A stretch of DNA of 64,000 nucleotides, taken from Phytopythium helicoides (taxonomy: Eukaryota > Oomycota > Peronosporomycetes > Pythiales > Pythiaceae). The notes beneath the pieces are model-generated. The model saw only the letters and a program-made list of their open reading frames with translations. It had not been told where the DNA came from and searched no databases. Where the stretch lies: NCBI GenBank assembly GCA_024867545.1, contig JANFNE010000005.1, positions 558,001-622,000 on the forward strand. Reading direction: 5' to 3'. Below, in pieces: positions 32,205 through 42,856 of the stretch (positions are counted from its first letter, which is position 1; the number at the start of each line of letters is the position of its first letter). Made by a program: the position numbers and the translations under genes.

Positions 32205-34624
32205 TCAATTTCTTTCGAGGCATGACAAGCAGCGCTTCGTCTTCGCATCGACATCACCAGAGCAAAAGAAACCGCCACAAGTCCCGCATTCAAGCGCATG
32301 AGTGAAGAAAGCAAAGACGGCGTGACATCCGCGTGCGTTGCAATACCACAGTGGACGATCTGGGAACTGCAGTCCAAGCGCCACTACAGGCACGCTTGGG
32401 GGATGAGGATGCCGTCCACTCTCCGACTCGGAGCTAGACTGCGAAGGAGACGATAGAGACAAGATTCGGAGCCATTCCGATAGCCGAAGTGGGTGGTCTT
32501 TTCCTCTTGGGCTAGCAGATGACGACTCAGGTGTCTGGAGTGACTCTGCGGTTGATGGTGAGCTGATAAACACGATCGACGAGGACTCCGAAGTGGTGCG
32601 CGTCATGCTTGATGCACTTGCCCCGCTGAACGACCGAGGAATTCTCCCATCACTTTCATTCTCCTCGTCATCGTCGAACTTGCGCGAATGCGGCTCGGTT
32701 GCTGCTTGCTCTGTCTGATTTCGTTCAATCAAATGCCCGCAGTCTTCGAGGATTGTCGATAGAGTCTTACTCACGAGCGTTCGACGTTTTGCTGCGCCTC
32801 TGAGCCTCCAGAACTCGCTGGGGCATTGATGAGTATTGATGCATGGAGAGTGTGGGCGGCAGCAGAACTTGAACCGGCAACGAACACATGTTTCACTCTC
32901 GAATGTGAGCCTGTCGAACCGAGTGTTGCAGCACAGACATACTTCCTCTTCAAGTACCAGGCGAGCCGCTGTCGTATCTCGGAACCGCCAATTCCTTGCA
33001 GTGTCCAGTGGAGTTAGCCCTTCTAGGCGCCCGCTCCATAGGCCACCAAGTCGAGAGTCATCAGCTCCGTACGCAAGAAGCAAGCGTACCATGTCCGGTT
33101 CATTGCGCACCACACTAAAGTGCAGCGGAGTAAGCTCGGTATCATCAGTGTTATCCACATCGGCTCCGCAGCACTCAATAGCAAAGCACGCGATCGACGC
33201 CCGCCCGAACCAAATGGCATAGTGCAATAGCTCATTCGCAAGGACTTGGCAGTGTTCAAGACGCGGCTGCCGACGCACGAATTGCTCCCAGAGCTTACGA
33301 ACGGTCTCAAAGATCCCCCATGCGAATACTATCAGCGATGTCCGGCGGCAAGGTTCGATGTAGATCAAATGATCGTGGAGGAGAAGGCGTGGAGCCAGCA
33401 CTGTCGTTGTTGCTCAAACTCAGCAGTGACGACGATGCGCTGCGAAGGCATAGATTCCGGGAAATGGCAGCAGCCGTGTCCTCGTCGCCATATGCCTTGT
33501 TCGGTTCAAATTCAAGAGCCTGGAGAACAACCTGGTACGGATCGAGCTGCCGCACCCACGACTTGAACTCGCGCAAGAAGTCCTCGGAAGTCATGCACAT
33601 GAGCTTCGCCTCGAGGAGCTACATATTGATACGTTGGATTCCACGTTTTTACAGATGAATTTGCGAGGGAATGAATTACCTTGAGAATGGCGAGCCCTGT
33701 TCGTAGGAAGATATCTTGCACCCCCACGAAAAACATGTCGAATACTGCGGCCGCTAGCTCCAGTTTGGTTGACAGCGAGAACTGGAAGAAAAAATGCACG
33801 GTTAGTTTAGAGGCTCTCAAGCGATTTATCTACCAACAACGGCTTTTACCATCGTCGTGAACCACTCAATGCCGAACATGGGGATCGCAAATCCCTGTGC
33901 GTGCATGTGGTCGCTCAAATCGGGTAGTGTTCGACGAAACAACTGCTCAAATTCGTGCAGGTACTCATCCAGGAACGACGAGCTGCGGTGGAAGATCTGC
34001 CGAGGCACACGAGTCAGCGCTGTACTACGTAGAATCGCGGAAGCAGCAAACAAATCTCACTCGTGCAAAGTGGCGCTTGCGCAATAAATAAAGAAAGAGC
34101 GCGTATGCATCGGCCTCGTCCAGCCCCTCTACGAGGAACAGCGCCGCAATGAAGTTCATGCCCTGGCAGTAGCCGTCCTCCGCCTCAGCAATCGCGTTAA
34201 GCACCCGTAAGAGCGCTCCGTGTTGTGCAGCCAAGTCAAGTTTGTCCTGCGCACCCCGCTCGAAAGATGCTGAACGTGCGAGTAACGTCCCGCATAATGG
34301 CGCCTGATCGCTGGTACTCGCCCGTCGCGATCTGCCGTGCATGCACCATGAGCTCCCACACCGCGCCTTCAAGTAGCTAGGCGGAAGTTGCCCATTACCA
34401 GGTGATAGACCTCTCGGTGGCGCGCAACGAATGCCTCAGGGCAGCGCCGGCATTTGCATCCAGTCGACGCCGTCGGTTAGCGAGATGAGCAGCACGCGCT
34501 CCTCCTCTCTGGGGAAGTTGAACTGCCGGACGACATTGCGCCAGAACGCGCGCCTCCTGCCGCATCCGCTGCTAGCGTGGCACGCGCCTCCACTCGCGCC
34601 GAGGCGCTCAGCTACGTTGTTCAT
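32205..34624 (-). CDS. TBC-domain Rab GAP with ankyrin repeats and cysteine-rich zinc fingers
   Basis: Starts MNNVAERLGASGG. The TBC domain follows over several exons: QFNFPREEERVLLISLTDG, then SGAIMRDVTRTF (arginine finger IxxDxxR) and GYCQGMNFIAALFLVEGL (glutamine finger YxQ), then MHAQGFAIPMFGIEWF and VFDMFFVGVQDIFLRTGLA. Both catalytic fingers are present, so GTPase-activating activity on a Rab is expected. The C-terminal exon has ankyrin units (TELTPLHFSVVRNEPDMVRL), then CLCCNTRFDRLTFESETCVR with C-x2-C pairs, a Ser-rich linker, and a second Cys-rich finger (CGTCGGFFCSGDVDAKTKRC), ending CLERN. A one-base shift near 34262 lies just after the arginine finger. The combination of modules is unusual. 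Confidence 0.75.
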
Positions 34625-35044
34625 GGCGCCGGAGAGGGAGCAAAGTGATGTCCAGACGCGATCGCGGCTGCAGGGGAAACGGCTGGAGCGATCTGAGCGC
34701 GGCGACCGCTGGCGCCAGCTAAAGACGCTCAGGCAGCGACTGACGCGCCTCGCGTCGCCGTCCGCAGCCTCGTTCGCGCGTGCCGACGCCTCGCGCGGTG
34801 ACGTCCGGCGCAGGCTCGCGCTTCTTCCCCGGACGCCGCTTCAATCGAAACGCCGAAGAAACTCCCGTTTTCAACCAATCGCGCGCGCTCACGTTCCATT
34901 TTCAGCGAATGAAAAGCGCTGACCGCATCCTCCACCGCATCTGATAACTCTGGAGCGGTCCAGAGGAGGCCCCACACACGCAAGTGGGCCGGTGACGCGG
35001 ATCGTGGGGGTAGAATTGCACTCCCAGTCGAGAAAGGCGGCGGC
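34625..35044. promoter_or_regulatory. Divergent intergenic region, TBC gene and Miro
   Basis: About 420 bases between divergent start codons. It contains open but uninformative frames on both strands and presumably both promoters. Confidence 0.4.
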
Positions 35045-37268
35045 ATGGCGGGCGAGCCGGCGGCGGCAGGCGGCACGCGCGAGGCGGCGGACGCGCCGCC
35101 CAAGAAGCTGCAGCTGAAGCCGCAGGTGGTGCGCATCGAGGTGCTGGGCGACGAGAAGGTGGGCAAGACGTCGCTCATCTGCTCGCTCGTGTCGCGCCAC
35201 TTCAGCGAGAAGGTGCCCAGCGTGCTGCTCAACGTGCAGATCCCGGCCGAGGAGAGCGACGAGAACGTCATCATCTCCATCACAGACACCTCCTGTGCGT
35301 CCTGATTGCCGCTCCGTTATGACTGCCAGGGGGGCTGAGGCTGACGCTCCGACCTGTCAACAGCGCGCGTCTCGGACCTCATGCGCGTCACCAACGCCGT
35401 CAAGCGCAGCGACGCCATCCTGCTCGTTTACGACGTCACGCGCCCGGAGACATTCCAGCGGCCTGCGACGATGGCTAGACTATATCGCGCGCAACAAGGA
35501 CGTGCCAGTCGTGCTCGTCGCCAACAAGGTGGACGTCAACACGGTCTCCTCCACCACCGACGCAGCCTACGCGAGCCAAGCGAGGCAGCTCATCTCGAGC
35601 TACCCGTTTGTCGTCTCGCGCGTTGAATGCTCTGCCAAGAACTTCACGCAGGTCGCGCAGGCCTTCTTCTTGGCGCAAAAGGCCGTGCTCTACCCCATCG
35701 CCCCGCTCTACGACGAGAAGCGCCGCGAGGTGCAGCCCAAGTGCCTCAAGGCCATCAAGCGCGCCTTCCGCCTGTACAACCGGGACCGATCGGGGCTGCT
35801 CAGTCCGCGAGGAGCTCAACGAGTACCAGCATGACTGCTTCGGCATGCGCCTACTGGCTACTGAAATGGACACCATGATGGAATTTCTGGCGTCCGCCGT
35901 GCCCGACGGTGTGTCTCCGTCAGGCAATGGCATCTACCTCGACGGCTTCATCTTTTTGTGGAAACTATTTATCGACCGGAACCGCCCTGAAAGTTGCTGG
36001 CAAGTGCTTCGTACGCTCGGATACAACAACGAACTGCATCTGGAGATCCGCCTGAGCGTGTCACGCTCCCAGTGTACGACGAAGATCAGTCAGCGCAGCT
36101 CTCGACCCCGGCTGTCGAGTTTCTGACCAATTTGTTCCACCAGTTTGATCAAGATAAAGACAACAAGCTGAACCAGCACGAGATTGACGAAGTCTTTTCG
36201 ATTTGCGAAGACACGCAGGCACCTTGGCTTACGTGCTCTCCCATTGCAGCGCCGCTGTTGTTTGAGACAGCCGAAGCTGACGGAGAGCGCTTGCTGCCCA
36301 CTCTCTTCATGGCTTGCTTGCTGGAGTTTCGTGGCACAGGAAAACCCAAACAAGTTACTCGAGACACTCTTTTACCTCGGATACAATGACAAGGCGTTCC
36401 CAGCTGTCGAGCTGGTCAAGTACGTGTGCAGAGCTTTTAACGAGATAAGCAACTTGATTCTAACAGTGCGATTGAGTGTCACTCAGGGGTCGAAGTCTGA
36501 CGCGCAAGGTGAACCGCATTGAGCGCAACGTCGTCACTTGCTATGTTGTGGGTAAACCAAGCGCGGCCAAAGAGCGAGTCGTACGCACTTTTGTCGGTCA
36601 AAAGGACCCTCTTTCAATTCCAGATTTTGCTGAAGAAGATGAACAAACACTACTACGGGCTATCGGAGCTGTCGTGGACAAGGATACACCTCGCTATCTC
36701 TACGTAAGTGGCTCCCATCTGAGTTTGCGTTTGATATTTTGCTGAAAGACTTGTGTATGATGTTATTTAGATCACAGAGCCGCTGACCGACGATGAGGTC
36801 GAACTCAAGGCGGATGTATTGTGTATTGTGTTCGACCCGACAGACGACGCGAGCTACGAGCTGGCTGAAGATCTCGACAAAAAGCTGCCGCAGTCCTGTG
36901 CCGCACGTGGTGCTGAGCGTGCGGTCCGAATCGGACCAAGCAGCATCTGACGGCGACTTGGCCACCGAGGCGCGACTGAAGCAGTTTGCGACCACGGCCA
37001 TGTGCACGGACGACAAAAGCGTTCAGGATGTGATGGCCTTGCTCGTAAGCACAGCTCTTCGCCCGTACGTTGCGTCTGGTATCGATTTATGAACAGACCC
37101 CGACTAACCATGTTCCATTGCAGCCCCAAAAACGCACGGGCTGGTAGCTCCTTTGGTCTTGGAGCGACTGTTGTGATTGGCGCCGTGGTTGGAGCCTTCG
37201 CGATTGGCTACGTCAAACGCGATGAGATCCGCGACTTTGCAAAGTCCGTTGGCACCTCCCGTCGCTAG
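35045..37268 (+). CDS. GEM1: Miro, mitochondrial Rho GTPase (RHOT/Gem1)
   Basis: Outer-mitochondrial-membrane GTPase for mitochondrial movement and ER contact. It starts MAGEPAAAGGTREAADA. GTPase 1: P-loop VLGDEKVGKTSLICSLVSRH, RSDAILLVYDVTRPETFQR and VANKVDV. EF-hand region: AFRLYNRDRSGLLS with REELNEYQ, and FHQFDQDKDNKLNQHEIDEV. Linker: CWSFVAQENPNKLLETLFYL. GTPase 2: RKVNRIERNVVTCYVVGKPS, where the expected GxxxxGK[ST] is replaced by GKPSAAKERV. C-terminal anchor: GLGATVVIGAVVGAFAIGYV. Frame breaks lie near 35471 (extra C), 35808 (extra T), 36050 (missing base) and 36310, each with family sequence on both sides. Introns lie at about 35.29-35.36, 36.42-36.47, 36.70-36.77 and 37.06-37.12 kb. 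Confidence 0.82.
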
Positions 37269-37595
37269 AGGGGGAGATGCAGCGCATCAGTTTTGCAGTA
37301 TGAACTTGTAAACACGGGCTACTGTTGAGCTGGTGAGCTCTTTCGCTTCAGCTTGTGATGGATTGTCATATGCACCCAAAATCCATGAGCAGATTACGAG
37401 GTTACCTCGCGTTGAAATGGCCTTCACGTTTACTACGTGTCTAGTTGCCAGTGTCTCGTCCCGTGCACTTGCGTGATCAGTGTCGACCAGGAGATTACCT
37501 TAGTCGGCCTTGGTAAAATGCCGGAGCAACGCTGCATTCGCGATGGTGTGAGTGCTCATTTTTGCCTTAGCCTCCGTCCGCTCACGACACTGGCT
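37269..37595. promoter_or_regulatory. Spacer and promoter of DGAT2-like copy 1, with initiator-like element
   Basis: Holds GCTCATTTTTGCC at 37554-37566, which matches the first ten positions of the oomycete initiator consensus GCTCATTYYNCAWTTT, 42 bases before the ATG at 37596. This supports the 37596 start over in-frame ATGs further upstream. Confidence 0.45.
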
Positions 37596-39929
37596 ATGCC
37601 TTCTACGGGATCTACTAGAACCGCATCGTTCTCTCCGAAGAGTGAACCTCATCGTATTAATTCACCAGCCGCAGCCTCAAGAAGTGAAGAAATTGCAGAC
37701 GAAGGCCCCTCCATCCTCCACAAGCCTAGCCATGCGAGAACTCGCAGGTTGTTGCTCCTGATGGCTTCGTTCGTGACTTTTTCGGCGTTCATGCTGCTCG
37801 TGCTGGTCGAGATCACACATTTCGTCTCTCCAATCCTGCTGCCGCCTCGGGCTCGACAGGATGTGCTTTCATTCGCGCTTTGGATTCTCATGGTAGCTCC
37901 GCCGCTCACGTCGGCGCCTGTATGGTTTGCTGTGTCGATCCAGTCTACGCGCGGGGTTCACATGCGACTGCAGTCGTCCTCACTTGGATCCCTCCCAGAG
38001 TCGCTCGCGTTTGTGTTCGTCATTGCACGCCGCTACAAACACAACACCACGTTTGCCATCTACCAAGGTGTTGCCTGGGTGCTTTACGTCCTCGTGCTCA
38101 TCCTTCTCGCAGTATCGAGCTCGAACGCAGACCTCCCTGGCACGCCATCAGCGCTAGGGTATTGTGTGACAGGCGGACGTTATAGCCTTGCTGTTCTCGC
38201 TTTCATTGCCGAGGAGCTCATTATCTCCTCTGTGCTTGCACTCGAGGAGCGATGTGACCGTAACTTGCTCAGTCGGAGAGGCCGCTTCATCGTGCAACTC
38301 AACAATTTCAACAACATGCTGCTACTGGTCGGTGCCGTTGTGATGGCTACAGTTTTCGAGACTACTCGTCTTCAGACTTGCGCGACCACGACGTTGTCAC
38401 TGAATGCGGGGATTTGCTCGCTGATGCTCTTTTTGACAGCACTGCTCAACACGTACGGGCTCGGCGGTGTACTGTCAACTAAGGACGGGTGGCGATTCTT
38501 TCAACCGTTTGTTGGTGGAACTCGTTTCATCGTGTTACAGACGATTGCATGGACATGCTTTGCGGCAGGCTTGCTGCTCCAAGTCCTCACACTCACATCT
38601 CTCATCACGGTAGACGTGGAGTCGTTCATGGGTACCACACCTGCCGTGTGTGTGCTGTTCCTGATTGCTGAAGTTTCCACCATACTTTCACTTCTCGTGT
38701 TTCGTCGACCAGGCTGCAAACAAGGCTTGACAAGGCCAAATCGGCTGCTAAAGTGGCTCGTGGCAGAGGTTGGCGGGGTCATCTTGACAAGTGGCCTAGT
38801 CAACTTGCAGTTCATCCCGAACATGCTTTTCTTCGTCTATTACCGAGTCTTCACGAGCCTGAGCTTTCAAGGGATTCTGGTGTACGGAGCGGTGACCAAT
38901 GTGATCGATTTCAGTCTGTTCATGGCTCCTCTTGTTGCCAAGCACATGTACATCAAAGACTCTCACTACGGGGAGCGCTCGGAGATCAGCAAGCATAGCG
39001 TCAAATACGTGCTTCCGAGTTTTCTCACAGGAGTAATGCCTGCTTACGCGAGTTATCACCACTACGCCAGCAACTTGGACGAGTTTTGCGCAGTCTTTGC
39101 GATCTCGGTCGCAGCGTACGCCTACTTGGTCACATTCCGAGGAGACCCGCCCCATACGGGATGTCGTATGCGCACGAACTGGGTCAAAGGGAAGTCGGTG
39201 GTTATTGAAAACATCCGACGTTACTTCTCCGGGCGAATCATCACGAGTGCGCCACCCTTACACCCAAGCGAGCAGTATATCATGGCGTTCCATCCTCACG
39301 GCATCCTGCCACTATCAGTCATGTGGCTGCAGTTTACAGACGCTTGGAGACAACTCCTTCCCAACATTCACGCGCGGATTCTCACAGCCAGCGTGCTCCA
39401 TCAGATGCCGCTGGCGCGTGACATCCTACAGTTCTTTGGGGGACGCGAAGTGACGCGCCAGGCATTTGTCCACGCCCTGAATGCAAAAGAGAATGTGATG
39501 CTCGTGCCAGGAGGACAGGCCGAGATGCTCGAACAGCGGTCAGGCGTCAAGCAAGTCCGCGTCATCACGCACCACAAGGGATTCATCCGCATCGCGATCG
39601 AGCACGGCGTGTCGCTCGTGCCCGTGCTAAGTTTCCGAGAAGGAGAATTGCTGAGCAATGTGTACGCTCCGTCACTTCAGCGGTGGTTCATCACGAAGCT
39701 GGGCTTCCCGTTCCCGTACTTCCCCTACGGCCGCTGGTTCCTCCCAGTCCCGCGACAGGAGGAGGTAGCCGTAGCTGTAGGCGCTCCACTAGCCGTCGAG
39801 AAGGTGGAGAATCCGAGCCAGGAGGTCGTGGACAAGGTGCACGCGGAGTACTTCAGTCGCCTCGAGGCGCTGTTCCACGAGCACAAGAAGGCTGCCGGTT
39901 GCGAGGACTTTGAGCTCGTGCTCATCTAG
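37596..39929 (+). CDS. Polytopic membrane / DGAT2-type acyltransferase fusion, copy 1
   Basis: Intact single-exon protein of 777 residues. It starts MPSTGSTRTASFSP. Residues about 50-520 contain some ten to twelve hydrophobic helices with conserved NNFNNMLLLVGA, NTYGLGGVLSTKDGWRFFQP and similar blocks. The C-terminal about 250 residues are a DGAT2/MGAT-family acyltransferase: YIMAFHPHGILPLSVMWLQF (HPHG at residues 566-569), VMLVPGGQAEMLEQRSG, HHKGFIRIAIEHG, FPYFPYGRWFLPVP. The family transfers acyl-CoA to diacylglycerol, monoacylglycerol or alcohols in the ER. Usual DGAT2 proteins are 300-400 residues with one or two helices, so the N-terminal module is an addition I do not recognise. An in-frame extension to 37437 is possible. 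Confidence 0.82.
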   Translation: MPSTGSTRTASFSPKSEPHRINSPAAASRSEEIADEGPSILHKPSHARTRRLLLLMASFVTFSAFMLLVLVEITHFVSPILLPPRARQDVLSFALWILMVAPPLTSAPVWFAVSIQSTRGVHMRLQSSSLGSLPESLAFVFVIARRYKHNTTFAIYQGVAWVLYVLVLILLAVSSSNADLPGTPSALGYCVTGGRYSLAVLAFIAEELIISSVLALEERCDRNLLSRRGRFIVQLNNFNNMLLLVGAVVMATVFETTRLQTCATTTLSLNAGICSLMLFLTALLNTYGLGGVLSTKDGWRFFQPFVGGTRFIVLQTIAWTCFAAGLLLQVLTLTSLITVDVESFMGTTPAVCVLFLIAEVSTILSLLVFRRPGCKQGLTRPNRLLKWLVAEVGGVILTSGLVNLQFIPNMLFFVYYRVFTSLSFQGILVYGAVTNVIDFSLFMAPLVAKHMYIKDSHYGERSEISKHSVKYVLPSFLTGVMPAYASYHHYASNLDEFCAVFAISVAAYAYLVTFRGDPPHTGCRMRTNWVKGKSVVIENIRRYFSGRIITSAPPLHPSEQYIMAFHPHGILPLSVMWLQFTDAWRQLLPNIHARILTASVLHQMPLARDILQFFGGREVTRQAFVHALNAKENVMLVPGGQAEMLEQRSGVKQVRVITHHKGFIRIAIEHGVSLVPVLSFREGELLSNVYAPSLQRWFITKLGFPFPYFPYGRWFLPVPRQEEVAVAVGAPLAVEKVENPSQEVVDKVHAEYFSRLEALFHEHKKAAGCEDFELVLI
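39510..39929 (+). repeat. Near-identical 3' block shared by DGAT2-like copies 1, 2 and 3
   Basis: The last 400 or so bases of copy 1 recur at 42063-42472 (copy 2) and 44816-45245 (copy 3). For example, AGAAGGTGGAGAATCCGAGC lies within all three, with only a third-position change in copy 3. Copy 4 (minus strand, 47202-49553) is much more diverged in the same part. The N-terminal halves of all copies differ more. The pattern suggests local gene conversion among the three direct copies. Confidence 0.65.
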
Positions 39930-40247
39930 GGGGCACGCGATTGAATGACAAATCGCGTTCCGCCAGTTCTGCTCGTTCGTTTCTCCTCCAGATCTTCCAC
40001 ACCGATGAACAGCCATGCAGCGTCACCATCTCGGCTCGCTTTTCCTTGAAACGACAGGCGACACCTCCGGCGCCTGCCTGTCGTCGCTCCGGCCACGTGT
40101 TTACTCTCAAAGTCGCGGCCTCTCTCTCACCTCAGGAGATCGCGCGGGAATCATCGCAGTCCGTGGGCGAGATGCGGGCCAGCCAAGGCGCAAGGATCTG
40201 CTCGGGAGCTTCGCCGACGCGGCCGCAGCTCGGAGAGCAAGGCTGTG

Positions 40248-42472
40248 ATGGAGACCAGCGGGTTCAAAAGCGACGGCCTTGGAAGCCCCTCGACGCACGA
40301 GCTCTCGTGGCGCCTTCCTGCTGATCGCGTCGGTCGTCACCTTCACGGCCTTCATGCTGTTCGTGCTGACCGAAGTGATGCACCACGCGGCGCCTTTCCT
40401 GCTGTCTCGAGAGGTTCGCCATGACGTGCAGGCGGCATCGCTGTGGGTGCTCATGCTGAGCGCCCCGCTCACGGCGGCGATCTGCGTGGCTCTCCATCTC
40501 GGTATCCAACGCCAACGGGACGCCAGCGCGAGCTTACGCGTCTCCCGTTCACGGGTCGTTCGCGCTCGTAGCCGCCGTCCTGGACCGCTACAAACAGAAC
40601 GGCGTGTTCGCTGCATACCAAACCATCGCCTCGGCGACCTACGCGATTGTGCTTTTGCAACTTCTGTCATGTGCGGCAGCAGAATCGTCAGCGTCTGGAC
40701 TTTGCCAGGTCGGCAACCGCTGCATCCTCGTTGTGTTTGCTTTCATCGCAGACGAGCTCGTCGTATCCTCGGTGCTTGCGCTCGAGCAACGTCGCGACCG
40801 CAACCTGCAAGGCCTCCGCGATCGCTTCGTTATTCACCTCAACAATTTCAACAACATGCTGCTGCTAGTCGGCGCCGCTGTGCTGGCTGCTGCATCCGAG
40901 TTCGTGCGTCACTCGGACATTGCATCGACATCTTCGTATCCGCTGAGCGCAGGCATTGGTTCGCTGTTGCTGTTTGTGACTGCACTATTCAACACTTACG
41001 GTTTGGGCGGTGTGCTAGCGACCAAGGACGGGTGGCGATTCTTCCAGCCGTTCATGGGTGGGGCACGATTTGTGGTGTGTCAGATCATCTCCTGGTCGTG
41101 CTTCGGTGCTGGACTGCTGCTACAAGGGCTATACATCGTGTCATTCGGGATGATTGAAGGCGAGCTCTTTGTGGGGGCTATGCTGGCTGCTGGCGTGCTG
41201 TTCCTTGCTGCAGAGATCGCCACGATGGTGTCTCTACTCGTGTTTCGCAAGTCGAATGACACTCAGGGCAGTAGCCCATTCGAGAATCAGCTGAAATGGC
41301 TCGAAGACGAGTGTTTCGGGGTGTTTGTGGTCGCAGCTCTTGCCAACGTCTTTTTACTCCCGAACATTTTCTTCTTCGTCTACTTCGCCGTCCTTACCAA
41401 TCTGAAAACAACCCAGGTCATCGAATACGGGCTAGTTGCCAATGTTATCAACTCCTGCCTCTATATCGGACCGTTCATTTCGAAGCAGATCCACAATCAA
41501 GACATTCGCCGCGGAAGAGAGAAACGTTGCAGCATACCACCCCAAGTATGTTCTGCCGTGTGTCGTTGCAGGCATCATACCAGCATACGTCACCTACCGT
41601 CACTACATGGACGACCGTGAAGCGTTTCTTGCTGTGCTAGGACTGGTTGTGGCCCTGTACTTCTACTACATTACTTTCCGGGGTGATCCAGCACAAACAG
41701 GAAGGCGCATGCGTCCCGATTGGGTGAACGGGCCGGTTCTTTCTCGTTGAAAAATTCCGAGAGTACTTCTCAGGAAGGATTGTTACAAGCGAGCCGCCCT
41801 TGGATCCGAAAGCCCAGTACATCATGGCTTTTCACCCGCATGGAATCACCCCACTCTCTCTCATGTGGCTGCAATTCTCCGATGTTTGGCGTCAGCTCTT
41901 CCCAGGTGTGCACGCGCATGTTCTAACGGCAAGTGTGATGCACTTCCTCCCAGTTGCACGCGATATTCTCCAGTTCTTTGGTAGCCGCGAGATTACGCGC
42001 CAGGGATTCATCAATGTATTGCAAGAGAAAGAAAGCGTTCTCGTCGTCCAGGTGGCCAGGCAGAGATGATCGAACAACGATCTGGTGTCAAGCAAGTGCG
42101 CATCCACACTCAACACAAGGGCTTTATTCGAATGGCAATCGAGCACGGGGTTCCGCTGGTCCCCATTCTAAGTTTTCAAGAGGGTGAGCTCCTGAGCAAC
42201 GTGCGCTCGCCGGCCGTCCAGAAATGGTTCACCAAGAATCTTGGCGTCCCGTTTCCCCATTATCCTTACGGTCGGTGGATGCTGCCAATCCCGCGGAAGA
42301 TGAACGCTGTTGTAGCTGTAGGCGCACCACTAGCCGTCGAGAAGGTGGAGAATCCGAGCCAAGAGGTCGTGGACAAGGTGCACTTGCCGAGTACTTCAGT
42401 CGTCTCACGGCGCTGTTCCACGAGCACAAGAAGTCCGCCGGTTGCGAGGACTTTGAGCTCGTTCTCATCTAG
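40248..42472 (+). CDS. Polytopic membrane / DGAT2-type acyltransferase fusion, copy 2 (frame-disrupted)
   Basis: Same architecture as copy 1. It has SRGAFLLIASVVTFTAFMLF, NNFNNMLLLVGAAVLAA, NTYGLGGVLATKDGWRFFQP, then YIMAFHPHGITPLSLMWLQF, PGGQAEMIEQRSGVKQVR and QHKGFIRMAIEHG, ending CEDFELVLI. The frame changes at about 40481, 41515, 41740, 42052 and 42385 (two extra bases after VDKVH), yet codons on both sides remain family-like and no substitution stop codon is seen. It is either a very young pseudogene or a real gene spoiled by assembly indels. The start codon is uncertain; the ATG given is a guess and is not in the main frame. Confidence 0.6.
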
Positions 42473-42856
42473 TACTGCAGCAGCAATCCCGAGGTAATCT
42501 ACAGTAGACAGATACGCGAGCCAAACTAATGGAGAATAATCGAGCAAGAGATTACACTCTTCTTCTTGCACTTGTACTCGCACTCATACCGCAAGTGTCT
42601 CGGTTGACGGCAGGTTGCAAGTCGCATTTTGCATGTCTCGTTCATCCGGCGTAAACGCGTCCACGGCATCAACATATGATTTCCAAGAGTAAACGTCTCG
42701 ACAAAGCGTGCTTGATTGTGTAGCCATTGATGACGTTGGGAACGAAGAGCTACATCTCACATGAGTATGCGCCTGGGGCGTAATACATACGCCGCCGGGC
42801 GAGAGTTTGCAGCTCGCAGATCATATCAGTTCTAGTTTAGCGTCACGTCGGGCACA
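42473..42856. other. Intergenic between DGAT2-like copies 2 and 3
   Basis: About 385 bases, AT-richer than the flanking genes. It contains a 3' UTR and the copy 3 promoter; nothing else recognised. Confidence 0.4.

Noticed and set aside
35045..37268. Programmed ribosomal frameshifting as explanation for breaks in Miro and other genes
   Set aside because: Break sites share no slippery heptamer or following structure and occur in unrelated genes in both directions; assembly indels are simpler.
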